64,000 nt of DNA from positions 9,176,001 through 9,240,000 of the forward strand of contig OZ017803.1 of NCBI GenBank assembly GCA_963969395.1, written 5' to 3'. The position numbers and the translations under genes are program-made. This document shows, one piece after another, positions 25,309 through 37,943 of this stretch. The first letter of the stretch is position 1. Every line of letters starts with the position of its first letter. The stretch is from Pseudoscleropodium purum. Taxonomy: Eukaryota > Streptophyta > Bryopsida > Hypnales > Brachytheciaceae. The notes beneath the pieces are model-generated. The model was not told the DNA's origin and did not search any database. It worked only from the letters and a program-made list of their open reading frames with translations.

Positions 25309-28042
25309 CCAATATTATACTTCTTAAATTTTCAAATTTCAAAGACCATGTTCATTTCTACTAATCACCAAGATTGTTTCATAATTAGCTATCCTTGTTT
25401 CTTGTTTTTTTCTCCTTTTAAGGCTATCCTATTCTTTACTTTTGATTTCTCAACTATCCAAAATTGAAACATAAATGTATGAATTTTCTACTTTATATCC
25501 ATAACTCATGGCATTAATAATATTAACATCATATAATGATGGTTTTGAGTTCATAAATCCTTCAAAAGCTCAACTATCAATATTTCATACCAAAGTTTAT
25601 CTTTATGGAAAGGTGTGGAATAAAATTACCTTCCATTTAGAAAGGCAATATAATTTTCAACAAACAAGTGGTAGTGTTCTTATCAAATTAATCAATGTTC
25701 ATGACTTTCTATCCCCAAATGACAACAAATGCCTCATAACTTGCATTTGAGAATGAGAAGTTCTAGAACATATGAACAAAGTTGAAGAAGTTTAGAACAT
25801 AGTTTTCATTAGTTCATTTGCATTGACAATTTAACACAAAAAGTGAATATCATGAAAATAAATGCTTGAAGATAATGTCTCCCAATTGGAAGTCCAAACC
25901 TAAATCATTCTCCAACAATTGAAGAAGGTTCATATTGGATTCTTCAATGGACTAACAACAAACATTTTAAGGTATGGATGCTTTTAAAATTTGACATTGT
26001 AACTTCAATAACTCATAACTATTTTGATAAGTTCAAAAACAAAAATAAAAGTGAGTTGGGTGAGCCTCAAGCCATGAATACATGCTTAATTCAAAATCTA
26101 GTTACAAACAAAATCATGTAGTAACAAAATAATAAGTAGAACAAAGTTGAGTGAAGATACATATGTCAATTTGTTGTATTGAAGGAGCTATAAATTCTTT
26201 AATGTATTGCATCAGTTATATAAATTCAACAAGAATACAAAATTTCTCTCATAGAAACTAGAGTTTTTTCTAATATTGGAATATTATCTAATTCCAATTG
26301 GAATAATTTGTGATAAAATGAGTATATGTATTAGACAAAAGAATTTTTTTCATTGCAAGGCAATTGCAAGGTAAAACATGGAACTTTGTAAAGAAATCAA
26401 ATTGATCCATCTAACTAGTATAATATATTGCTTTAATATTGTTTGATAAGTTGATGACCACCATTGGATTGCTACTAGTTTTCTTTTTCAATAGAATAAA
26501 TACACTAAAAAGTGATTCCAAAGAACCGTTGTAAATAAAATGATACGGCTTTTTAATTTTTTGAGAATTAATCAAAGTACAAATTGATGTTGTCTAAAGG
26601 TAATATTTGGATATCATACACTAGGATTTTAAATTTGGTAGTAGCAAATGCCAATCAAAATGAGCAAAATCAAACAAGATTTTTATATAGAACATTTAAA
26701 TAAAAGTTGCAATTCATTGTATCTATTTTATCCACCATATACAACACTCACTATTTACAATCTCACAAATATGCACTTAATGAAATTATAGATTGTAATT
26801 TCAAATGCAATGCTATACTTTTTAAAATAATTTCAAATACAATACTTGAAATAGAGATACTTAGATCATATCTAATATAGTAAATAACAAGACTTTCAAT
26901 CTCATACTATGTCAAAGATCAAGGAGCTCCTTCCTAGTCATTGATTTACTTTGGAAATGCCTCCCATTTTGTCTAAAGACTTTCTTTTGACCAATAATAT
27001 GCTAAATAAGATACAAAGAATTTCAAGGGAGTAATCTGTCATGGATGCGCATTCCTTAGTAGATGGAATTTTTGAATTGCAATAAAGTCTCTTACAATAT
27101 TGCTCCTCAAGTTTGAATATAAGTTTGTTTTTTGATTTAAAAAAAGTCTATTCTTCTTGTTTATGTTTCATCCACATCTATAGTGATAAATTGTTTTATC
27201 ATGAGGGACTCTCTTTTTGAAATTCTCCAAATAACTAAAATAAAAAACCTTGCTTTTACCACCACTCTTTCCAAGAATTCATAACCGAATACATAGAGAA
27301 CTATCAATGTGCTCACTCCTCCATCTCTATAGTTGTTCTCAGGTTTGTCTATCCCCACAGCATTGAAACCATTGATTTTATGAGCCAAAGTATTGCACCA
27401 ATTGACAATTAAAACCGCCAAATGTGGAATTTACTACGAAGACAAAACACATTGTATTTAGCATATTCAACCATGGAAGAGCATTGCTAGCCTTTTATTG
27501 ACAAGTTACTATAGAACAACAAGACAAAGGTAATGAATTCCAACTCATGTATCATCTTTGGAGTTATTGTACAATTGCAAGCAAAGTCTATTGTAGGCTA
27601 CCAAACCTAATGGCAACAAAAAAGTCAAATACAAGAGCCTACCAAAAGTAAGAACACCTATAATTACACTTTGATAGAGGATCTAAAATAAACTCATATG
27701 GAATTGAAAGCGCATACTAAGACTTATTGAAATGCTTGTTCAAGTGTTACTATCAAATGCAACCAATTCAACCAATTCAACCTAAAGCAACCTAAAGTAG
27801 AAACACCTATGATTGTTAATTTTAAACTTGTGTATATAGATGTTTAAAATTACATAAAGTTGTTCTTTTGGCCCTATAGAACAAATGAAAATCAATAATA
27901 TTAAAATAAGTAAATTAGATTTGGAGAGGTTTTGTATATTTCTACCAATTTTCAAAATCAAGATTGGAAGAAACCTCAACAAAAGTGTTCAATAGGTGTA
28001 TGTTCATATCTAGATTGAAGCCTCTTTGCAAGAACATAAATG
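25309..28042. other. AT-rich gene-free stretch
   Basis: I found no coding motifs on either strand, no tandem array and no element termini over 2.7 kb. Short open frames only. Confidence 0.4.
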
Positions 28043-29128
28043 TTGCTAACAACACAGATTAAAAATCATTTCAAAATTTCACAAAAATCCATTGTTTAAA
28101 ATGTTGCTAAAAATGAGTTTTATTTAGTTAGGACATGTTTATGCAATATTGTTCTTTTTCTTTTGTCTATTTTATCTATTTATCTGTTTTTGAGAAGATG
28201 GATACTTAATATTTTATTCATTTGGTCCAATGAAATATCCATGTGAATGTACAATATTTATAAGGAGGTACAATTTACCAACATAAGCAGATATTAGATT
28301 GCTAAACTTGTTCAAAATTTTGTATATATATTGTATCTATACAACCTATTTTTATGATATATGACATTGTATATATGTACAACTTATATATAGATTGTAT
28401 TCAATATAGTAATCTATACATACTCCATACAATACTGTATATACTCTCTATACAATGTACAAATGAATACTACTACATATGAAGCCCTTTTGCAATGTTT
28501 TTGAATAAAGTTTGTCAAATGAGCAATGTTTGAGGGAATAGTTAGCAACATTTGTATTTAAAATATAACTTAAAGTTGAAAAGCATCTTTTAGGCACCAA
28601 TACGTTGCTTTAGTGTTTCTAATATTGTTCCCATCTTCATTTGTTGTTGAAGACATTATCCCATAAATATTGTCCTTGGTGAAACTCTTGTGGAGTATAA
28701 TAGGCATGTCTATCACAATTGAGTGCAACAAAATCTTTACCTGTACATTATGTTAGAAGCATATATTGTATAATTATGCAAATATTGTATAATATTAAAT
28801 ACCTTGTATTTGTATTTCACTTTAAGTTGTATACATAGATGGATATAGTATGAAGGTGGGACTTTGATAGTGCATTGTAGTATATTAAACTCCTATGACA
28901 ACATTGTATATATGAAAATGAAAGTTTATTTGTTTCAAATTAATGAATTATTAATTAAAATTATTAAATATCTAGATCCTCAAAATAGATAAACTATTGG
29001 GAACGAATGTTTCCAAAGGAGAGAATAAATGTTGTATAAGAATATTCCAAAACATGACTCAATTTGAGCAATATTTTTTGCAATGTTTACTTGTGAAACT
29101 TTCAAATGATTTTTAGTGTTGTTAGCAA
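28043..29128. mobile_element. Non-autonomous DNA element with ~60-bp terminal inverted repeats
   Basis: The left arm at 28043-28106 begins TTGCTAACAACAC. The right arm at 29068-29128, reverse complemented, gives TTGCTAACAACAC too. The arms then match over about 60 bp with a 3-bp gap and few substitutions (shared TAAAAATCATTT and the TTTCACAA block). Inner motifs GCAATGTTT and TAGCAACATTT recur near 28490-28560. There is no ORF. Long TIRs and about 1.1 kb length suit a Mutator-like or similar element; the target duplication is unresolved. Confidence 0.65.
28310..28455. repeat. TGTATA-rich irregular simple repeat
   Basis: Repeated TGTATATA, CTATACAA and CATACAATA words lie inside the long-TIR element. 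The composition resembles the arrays at 46250-46400 and 56460-56570. Confidence 0.5.
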
Positions 29129-29963
29129 AGTATTTTCTATTGTAAAATGGCCTCATATCAATAGTAGTAGAAGTACATATACTACAGGATTTGGGGGGGG
29201 GCTAGGAAAGGCATTTCAAGACTATTCCCATCCTTGTTCCTCTAACAACTAGAGAAAGGCTATTGTGGGGTTCTTTTTTTCTTTTTTAAAAAAACAAGCA
29301 AAAAACTTTTGAAATATAAAAAAAAAAATTTTATGAAAAAAAAAGTTTAAAAAAAAATTAATTGTTTTTTTTAATGACATGGCAATCCCTGTGCCACATC
29401 AGGTAGTTGGTGCAACGTGTTCCCAAAGTTTGAAAACCTGAGGGAACTCGCAACCCTCCAATGTAAGTGAATATCTTAGAATATATGTGAAGGGAGATTT
29501 TGGTAAGAGAAACCTTTGTATTATATGTCATAGAAAATAATGATAGTTATCTATAATTATAATGTCCTCAACAAAGAATGAAGATGGCAACATTGAAGCA
29601 ACTTTGGGATCCCTCAACATTGCTTTCCACCTCTCATTATTTTCTGAGTACAGACGTTACGTTGCATGCAGGCTCACACGTACCAGTACAGAAATGGGAC
29701 TTGGAGGGGAACCACGCAGGGAACCACGCTCAGACGCATACTTGCACGCATTTAGGTGCACATACCTTAGTTAAGCACTGCCGTGAGGATGCAAGAGCAT
29801 CTGGTGTCGTCTCGCTTGCCTAGGAAGACAATCCAGCGACGAAATGACGCGCAACAGAGAAGAACTCCACAGGCAAGAACAACAGCACTCAGTGTATCCG
29901 AGCAATGCTCGTCTAATCCTCCTCCTTGTGCGCACAAGCTCAGAGGACGAAGCCGTGGAGACG

Positions 29964-30600
29964 CACTAGTGCAGAACACAGGTTTTAATGACATTTTAAA
30001 TGACATTTTGAATGACATTTCAGCCACCTGCAAATGGTTGAAATGGTTGAAATGACATCCAAATGTCATTCAAAATGTCATTTCAACATACTTGTAGTGT
30101 ACATTTTAGTTCTTCAAAATCTATCAAATAAGTAGACTTTATTTTTCAAAATCTTCAAAAAACGTAGATTTTACTTCCCAAAGTCTTCAACATTGTGGAT
30201 TCTACTTATCAAAATCTTCCGAAAGTATAGATCTTACTTTCCTAAATCTTAAAAAATTTAGATTTTACTTTCTAAAAACCTATGTTATTCAGATATATGT
30301 ACCTTTTTTCACTTCCATGTCTTCCAGAAGAAATTTTATCAACTATGGAGTTCATAGTCGATTTATATATTTCTAATACTTGTCATGCCCCTGACAATTG
30401 TTATGGGACAATATTTTCTTCTAAAATCTACCAAATTGGTTGCACAAAATGACATTAACCTCATTTTTGATTGAAACGAACATATTGGGATCAATAATTC
30501 TTCTAAAATTCTCCCAAATTTTCAATAGCATGGTTGAAATTACATTTTTTTGAGAAATGTCATTTCAACATGTCATTTCAACCACTCTTCTGCACTGGTG
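29964..30600. mobile_element. CACTA-type non-autonomous element (637 bp), perfect 3-bp TSD
   Basis: The left end is CACTAGTGCAGAACACAGG; the right end, reverse complemented, is CACCAGTGCAGAAGAGTGG. It is flanked by ACG on both sides (29961-29963 and 30601-30603), the 3-bp duplication expected for CACTA. Sub-terminal repeats of AATGACATTT occur in both orientations at both ends (29987-30080 and 30555-30590), a CACTA hallmark. The interior is AT-rich with no transposase, and it sits in otherwise GC-rich host sequence. Confidence 0.9.
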
Positions 30601-30870
30601 ACGCCGTCGCTCGAGAGTTGGAAACAAGCAGACTGATGTGAAAAACTTCAGGACGCAGAGAGGGCACGACCAGCAGCAAGGCGAACTAATTCGAAGCAGC
30701 AGGCGCAAGCTAAGTGAGCTTACCAGAGCGAGCGTGGGAGGGCCGGCCGGCAGCCTGGGACGATAGCTGGTACGTACGCGGGGTAGCTGTGGCCAGGGCC
30801 TCCAGGAGAGCTAGTCCGGGAGTACGTACTGGACTGGATCGATCGATGTGCGTCGTGGTTGCAGCTGCCC

Positions 30871-30975
30871 CACGTGAAGAATCGTTTTGTACGTGGCCGG
30901 CATGTGAAAGAGGACGACTGTTTCCTGTTGCGTGGGATCCGTGTACCGGCCACGACTCCGTCAAGCTTTATATAG
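30871..30975 (+). promoter_or_regulatory. Possible promoter: G-box CACGTG plus TATATAG
   Basis: CACGTG lies at 30871-30876 and a TATA-like TATATAG at about 30970-30975 within the GC-richer island. The spacing is plausible for a plant promoter, but no downstream gene was recognised, so this is a weak positional call. Confidence 0.2.
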
Positions 30976-32379
30976 TATCCGATGATCTCGTGATTTTTCC
31001 AACGGGGGATGAAACGTAGGAACTTACTAGCTCTCTCCCGTCCAGATTTAACCCTTAAGTAAGCGCTGTACGTACGTGGTGTCCATTTTACGGACGATGA
31101 ACATATTCATTCATGAGGCCGTCAGTACGGTGGCCGGCGATCTGTTTTCATTCGTCCCTATTTCCCAGTGGGCCCTTAGTACGTTCGGAGCTATCTGTGC
31201 ACCTTGCATGCACTGCCTTTGAAGGCCACCACATATCCTCGAAATTGATGATGCAGAGAAGTTTCAGGATTGACACAATTCTCAGACTGCCCATGCATCA
31301 TATTAATTGCTGAGAAGAAGCCTTGAATGTACAAAATTTCGTGGCTCGGTCTTCGTGTTTCGGGCTGGACATGAAGTCGCAACGGAAGGGGTCCAGCTAG
31401 AGCTGCCCCTACTTACCTACTATCAGAATTCTGTCACATAAAATATATTAATTGATTATATGAATAAACAAGGGTTACCGACCGTTTGATGTTGTTTCGT
31501 TCTCCAGAAAGAGTTACTTAGTTCTCCTGATTACACAGTACTATTGCTTCTTTTATCTTTTATTGAAACGTCGAATTAAAAGTTCTGATCTCGACTCTGC
31601 TGGATTTTGAGCCCACCATTGGGATCAACTTCCTGTCGAAGAGGAATTATCTTGAGGACTGTATAATTCGGCTGCAGCTCTGGTATGTTAATGAATTTCA
31701 GATGTTATCATAGTCGTTTTAATTATATGGATATTTTTTTTCAAATGTTTATCGAATTCTCAGCTCTTGTGATTGAATTTGAGGCTCGAAGTTATGTCAA
31801 GGTCATAAAATGCAGCGGCCATGCATCCCCAAATTGTGGAATTAGTTGTGGGTGGTGTGGCGATGTCGCTTGGATATTTAATTTACGTATTAGCAAAATC
31901 GTGGTATGCTTCGAGGTTTTGCTTGGATTGATCGATCAGGTCAATGGTCGGTTTAGTTCCTGAATCGTAACATAATGAGCTTGTTCCATAAGAGCACCCA
32001 TGTTACCGTTCGTCTAAGAACCTAAACACCAACAGGATATGATTTGGGTGTCGGTCAGTTGATGTGGACTTTGTGAAGAGTGAATTTTCGTTTTTTAGGT
32101 GTTTTTGTGCGTTCCGTGTTGCTGTGTGGTGAAGTCTCAGGCAGTTATATTCAGAGCTGTAATGAAATAACTAAAGGCTAGCTGCTGAAGAGGTGTGGCA
32201 ATGTAATTTGCGACTAAGTTTTCGGCAATTGCAATTTTATTTCCTGGCAACTTCCGGGTGGTATTTGAGCTTTCCAAGGTCGAAAGATGTGTTCAAATCC
32301 TGAATCGTATTATTTAAGAAGTTTCCGAGGTTGTCCTACTAGTGAGCCCCTCTTACTGTTCTGGCAACCTAAGAAAAAA

Positions 32380-32850
32380 CCCTCATTTTTCCATTTGTGA
32401 AACCTAACTCAGTAGCAGCTAACTGAGACTTCGTGAATTTGAGCTTGAGGCTATAACTTCTGGCGCTTCAAGCTGTGACTACTAGGGCATGCAAAATTCA
32501 GTTCGGACTTCCAAATCTTTCCAAATTTTTAATGAATTTGGAGCAAACATTATCGATCTTCCAGTTCAGTCTTTTATAAATCCATATTAAAACGTATAAA
32601 CCCAGCTGCTAATGCTGCTCATACCTGTCTATAAAATGGGAGTTCCGTACCCGGGGTTGCAACATTGTCATGGCATCGTTTTCTTGCGGAATGCTGCTGA
32701 GTGACTCTCCTCGTCACTTTTCTGTTTTATATCTTGATTCTCTTTCAATCCAGTATGCGCTTCACTGTGCTTCTTCCAAGCTAATACAGGGTAGAAAAGC
32801 TACTGTGGATCGGGGAATTTCAATCGAAACCTTCAACTTGATATCGTCAA
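32380..32850. repeat. Duplicated segment, GC-richer copy
   Basis: This segment matches 36540-37103 in order: TTTATAAATCCATATTAAAAC, AAAATGGGA, GTTCCGTACCC, and TTGTCATGGCATCGTTTTCTTG blocks all recur. The copy here is richer in G and C. An 85-codon frame (32670-32927, MASFSCGML...) overlaps it but is not conserved in the other copy and is not called a gene. Confidence 0.75.
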
Positions 32851-34034
32851 TAGACCAGAGAATGCATCTGACTCTGCACTCTTCTGTCGCTTCAAGAAAC
32901 CTGAAATTGAGATCGATTTTTTCTTAATTATAGCTTCGTCTGGTCTTTGTGACGTGGAAACAAAACACTGTCATGCTGTGGCTCCAGAGACTGCAAATCG
33001 AGATCCATCGCCATGGTTTCTACCATACAGTCATGCAGTGGCACACGGTATTTCTTTCTGTGGAACACTTGGCAGTAATTTGCCCTTTCGAATGATCGTC
33101 ATCTTTGGTTGAGCTAAGAGTAGAAAACTCTCCTGATTCTCCACGTTTGTCTATTCTTCACTTGGGATAGACGCTGCAAATGTTGGACGTTTGAATTGCG
33201 GGCTAAAATTAAATTAAGAGCGCGTACATGTCATGGAACTCGGGAGGACGATTTGTGTACGTTGAGAGCCCCAATTTAGTAGAGTAGGAAACTCGTGACC
33301 TAATAAAGAAACAAAAATTTGTACAACAGGATTGTCCGGATGATTTGCAGAAGTGGATTGATTGCCCTTCGAGCAGGATGATAATTTGATGCTCCTAGTT
33401 CTTGGCATGAAGTGAATGATATGGAGGACACTTCTGTCCCTGACAACGCGATTCAATGTCATTTTCATTTTATCCTTTATTCCTTGATGTCATACAAATC
33501 AATTTGTTGACAGAGCTAGAGTGGTGGTCGAGAATTCATTATTCTTGTGTTTGTTGAATTTGGAGTTGTGCAGGATTTGCAGAGCCATGCAAGATCATGG
33601 GGAATTGGGGACGGTCCATATATACTCTATAGATTTTCTTCTGTTTAGGAAATCAATCAAACAGAAGGTGTGCCTACGATTCCTGTAGTGGAGGTAGCTG
33701 TCAGTGGAGCGCGCTAGTTTGGAATTCGAAAAGCCGAGGGAGAAGAATGTCCTGGGATATATAGGGCCTCTCGTGCAGCTCGGACAGCTATGAGCATCCC
33801 TGATCAGCGACAGCCTCGATCAGGATTGCACGCCTGGCCTTCATCCATGTCAGTGCTGCGGAGATCTAAGGCTAATTTGAATTTAAATTGATTCCGTATA
33901 ACTAACATGTGCTCTTCCTGTAGCAGTACTCCGGACTAGGGTTGTGGCTCAATTCGCAATGTAGAGATACGCAGTATGACGTGTTCGGCATTCATTTAAT
34001 CGATCAGTGTTTCTGAGATCACTACTTTCTGTAT

Positions 34035-34178
34035 ATGTTCGGAAGCAGGAGGACAGAAGATGCTGTGAATTCTGAAGAATGCGGTCCAACAACAAAATCA
34101 ATGGCGGCAATCTCGAATCATGCTTCTATGATTCTTGATGACTATGAGCGTGTAGTCCAGGTTCTTCGTGGGAGGGTG
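34035..34178 (+). CDS. Possible first exon of an unrecognised gene
   Basis: From ATG at 34035 the frame reads MFGSRRTEDAVNSEEC and continues with SMAAISNHASMILDDYERVV to LRGR, then meets GG|GTGAAT, a possible splice donor near 34178. Codon choice and composition look more coding-like than the surroundings. No following exon could be joined and the sequence matches no family I know. It lies in the GC-richer island. The full open frame runs to 34220 if unspliced. Low certainty. Confidence 0.25.
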
Positions 34179-35189
34179 AATCGCATATTCCCTTTTCTTC
34201 TTTGCTATCTGCCAAGTTGAGTATTCCTCAATTTCTCAATACTAGTGAAGAACGTGCATCATCTCAAAATATGATCCAATTTTTGAGATGCGTTTGGGAC
34301 GCGCTCTCCGAATGTGTATCGGTTTGACGTAATCATGCATTTTTGTGTTGCGAGTGCAGATTAGTCCCAATGCCAGGATGAGGCAAAGAATCAAGGCATA
34401 AATTAAGAGTCAATACATGGGTATCTCCTAACTCATGGCCCCGCGCAGTTTGCCATTGATTTCAGAACAAACAAGCAACGAGCTGAAGCACTAACTTGCT
34501 TTGAGTTCATGGATGGAAATTTGCATTAATTTACGTCTCAGATCAGGTCGACCAGTCTCGCCCAATTCTCAAACTACCAATTTCTTTCCTGTTTTGTCAT
34601 GTTTCGTCAACATTGCCTTTGGAGCTCAATATGTTCTTTTGATGATACTAAGGTATAGAAATCTCAACGCACAATGTTGTAATGTATGTGTTGTAGATGA
34701 TGTGAATCAAATTTGGAGTCATTTGGCCACATAGATTGCAAGATTATTATGTAGTAGTGCTAAAAAAGGATGCTAAAATTCTCTCAACAACTCATTTGGA
34801 GGTGAAATTTAATTTCTAAACCTACTCAAATGAAAAAATTTGAAACTCACTATAGAGTGATTCAAAACCAGCATACAAATACATGAATGAAAAGAATATC
34901 ATTCAAATGACTCATTGTGTCAACAAATTGGCTTTGAAATGTAAAAAAGCAGCAAGAAAATTTGAAAAAAAACACATTTTGAGTTTGAACCCCCTATTAA
35001 AACAATTCTCACTCACTCATAACTTCTTGAATTGATATGAAATTTTAGCCACTCAAACTAGATTAGTGTGTGCAACTTTTTCAAAAATATTATTAGAAAC
35101 GAACATTGTATGAAGAAGAAACAAGGTGTTGAAGTTCAATGTGATCCAAAAATATTGAGATTCTAAACTTTGAATTGCTCCCTAATATT

Positions 35190-35799
35190 CAAAAATTAAC
35201 TTGGATTGACATGAAATTTTAACCACAATAACTGGACTTCAAGGGGAATATAACCCAATAAATGTTATTAAAAAAAAAAGATTCAAAACACTAATTTGTT
35301 AAGAATTTAAACATGGAATTAAAAATTTTCAATACCAATGGTTGTAATGCCATAATAAAAAAATTTCACCCTTTTTTTTCAAAAATATTGAAAATTGAGT
35401 TAAATAAAATATTTAAAAGTTTATTTTAGAATAGAGATTCCATAACTAACCACAAGCTAAAACTCCTTATAACTTTCATCTCATTAATCAAAATAGAATG
35501 ATTCAAAGATTTCCATGTATAATAAACTTAGAGAGTTGATTCCAAATTCTTTATAAATTGACATAAACATTTTTCAAGAAATTTTTGGGCTTCCTATTGA
35601 GCAATGAAAACAACATATTATACAATAACTTTTTAACTATGTAATTAAAAGTTATGAAAATGGTTGTACCTTAAATCTATTCTTCAAGCACATGTTGTGT
35701 GAAAATTTCAAATTTCAAATAAAAAATTTCATTCATAGATTTGAGCTACCCCAAAATCTTATATTCTCAAAAAAACATGTTTAGTGCTTTAGAGGTTAA
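35190..35799 (-). repeat. TTAACCCCTAAAGG repeat family, copy E (partial)
   Basis: In reverse orientation, it ends at GCTTTAGAGGTTAA. It shares the AATGATTCAAAG and AACAATAACTTTTTAACTAT family blocks with copies at 0.25-1.29 and 6.2-7.2 kb. Confidence 0.55.
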
Positions 35800-36539
35800 T
35801 ATAGTCAAGAGAGGGAAAACTACCTAGTTTGAGGGGATTTATATTAAATTATAAAACCTTTTATTTTATGAATATATGATATCTTTTTAAAAACTGTAAT
35901 TGATGGACACTTGAAATTGTTTTTTGTGGGATTGTCACAACTAAGGTTGGCATACCTTTTCCATTACTACAACAATTTCCCTTTAGAGATAGCTAAACTA
36001 GTAGAGTTCAAAGCTTGCCTAGTTAGTGACCCCATTTCAATAATTGATTTTCTTAAAGTTAATACTAATTTTTAGAATTGAAGTAATTAATGGAAGATGA
36101 AGAGTTTTTTGAGGTTATTGCAAATTGAAGCATTCCATATTTCAAGAATGTCCAATTAAGAATAGTCTAGTGTCAATAGGTGTTTTTATGACCTTTAATT
36201 TGAAAATATGTAGTTTATTAATATGGTCTTTAAATATTCACAAACTAATTGCATCCACTTCCACTTTATTTTCTAACATCTTGATGTAATTTATCTCCCA
36301 ATTTGTATTGAAAGAATTTGAATCTCAGAAAAGTGTGTTTTAGGTAATTAGGTAAGGATACCTCACATACATACCACTCTTAGTCACTAGAGATGTGAAT
36401 TAATTTTGGAACTTTGAATGCTAAGAGATATTTTCAATGTCTTCTTTGGCATATAAGACCATCCCTCTTTTATTAGGCATAAACTAATAGTTCAACAAAA
36501 TCCTTTATTCGTGGATGCTAGATTTTATAGATTTTAATC
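35800..36539. other. AT-rich gene-free stretch
   Basis: No coding or mobile-element signature seen. Confidence 0.35.
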
Positions 36540-37103
36540 GTGGATGCTTTTTCATTTTGTGAAACCCTAAGTTAGCAACGGTGTGACCACAAGATCATTC
36601 CAATTTTCATTAATAAACCTAGATCCAACATTTTCTTCCATTTGAATTATTTTATAAATCCATATTAAAACATATAAACTGAGCTGCTAGTATTGGTTAC
36701 ACTAGTTTATAAAATGGGAATATACGGAAATTTTTGTTAAAATGGTAATATTCCATATACGGATATACCACTTTTCCATTTCATTTCCTTCTTTAGCTCT
36801 AAATTCTATGATAGGTGTAGATTCCAAACCACACAATCTAAATATTATAAGTGCCAAATTTGTAGAATAACACCATTTTAATGAAATTTTGGTTGAGTTC
36901 CGTACCCAATGTTGCAATATTGTCATGGCATCGTTTTCTTGTGGAATGCTGCAAAGTGACTCTAGCTCCTCATCACTCTTTGCTGTTATTTTTATATCTT
37001 TCAATTCTTATTTCAATTTAGTATGATTGTACATGTGGATAGAAAAAGCCATTGTCTATAGATCAGGAGGATTTCAACTGAAACCAAGCTTATTTTGATA
37101 TGT
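36540..37103. repeat. Duplicated segment, AT-drifted copy with an internal insertion
   Basis: This is the second copy of 32380-32850. Between AAAATGGGA and GAGTTCCGTACCC it carries about 175 extra bases (roughly 36720-36895). Differences from the other copy are mostly toward A/T. Its right edge abuts repeat copy D at 37104. Confidence 0.7.
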
Positions 37104-37943
37104 AATCCTAAATTTTTAAGAAAAGGTGGGGACAAGGAATAACTTTCACATGCACTAAATTTCATGACACTTGAAAATATGTGTCAAAAGTTATGTCTTT
37201 ATATATTACCTAATTTTATAAATAGGCAAATTGGGCAGATGAGAAAAAATCATTCTTTTCTAAAACAAAAATTTGAAATTGGTTTTTTAAAGTTACATAT
37301 ATGTGGAAAGCTTTGAATCATTCCATTTTGACCAATAAGTCAAAGTGATAAGAAGATTTTTTGTTTGTGGGCAGTTATGAATTCTCTATTCTAAAATAAA
37401 CTTTGAAGTTCTTTATCTTATCCAATTTCAATATTTTTGTAAAAAGTGAAATCATAGGATTTAGAATGTTTATTACAACATTGCAACCATTGGGATTGGC
37501 ATTTTTTAATTCCATAATTAAATTGTTAACAATTTAGTATTTGAATCATTCTCTACTACTATCTATTTACTATTTTTTTTCCTATATGTTGTAGGATTCC
37601 AAAAGGTCTCAAATTTTTCAAGCATGTGACAACTTGTCTAGGAAAAAGAATCCAAAGAAGCAAAACTATTTTGGACCTTTTTTCATAGAAAAGTGAGCTT
37701 GTGAAGTATAGCTGCCTTGATTTTCCTAGGGCCAAAAAAATGATTTTAGTGAATTTGAATGCGTATATCTTACAATCCACATTGTAGAAATGTTTGAAAA
37801 TTTTGCCACATGTTTTTAAGTCAGCATATTACAAGATCCTACAGTTACATGTGTCCAAAAAAAATTTCAAAAATTTAGTACTATAAATGACAATTTTTTA
37901 AACATTTCCAGCAAAAACCTAGTCATAGAACTTTAGGGGTTAA
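37104..37943 (+). repeat. TTAACCCCTAAAGG repeat family, copy D (840 bp)
   Basis: It starts TAATCCTAAAT and ends CTTTAGGGGTTAA. It is collinear with 11192-12122 but lacks about 90 bases near the left end. Confidence 0.6.

Larger units (their letters stand above)
29560..34740. other. GC-richer compositional island (possible unique gene-proximal DNA)
   Basis: Base composition shifts sharply here from about 30% GC to visibly near 45-50%, with words such as GATCGATCGATG, GGCCGGCCGGCAG and GTACGTACGCGG. It then returns abruptly to AT-rich repeat DNA. Open frames on both strands are longer only because GC is higher. No protein family was recognised. A CACTA element is inserted at 29964-30600. It may be host promoter/UTR or intronic DNA, or a more recently arrived segment; part has a decayed copy at 36.5-37.1 kb. 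Confidence 0.6.

Noticed and set aside
29562..31019. Several 70-100 codon frames on both strands in the GC-richer island
   Set aside because: They overlap each other in different frames and reflect fewer stop codons at higher GC; some cross the CACTA insertion boundary.
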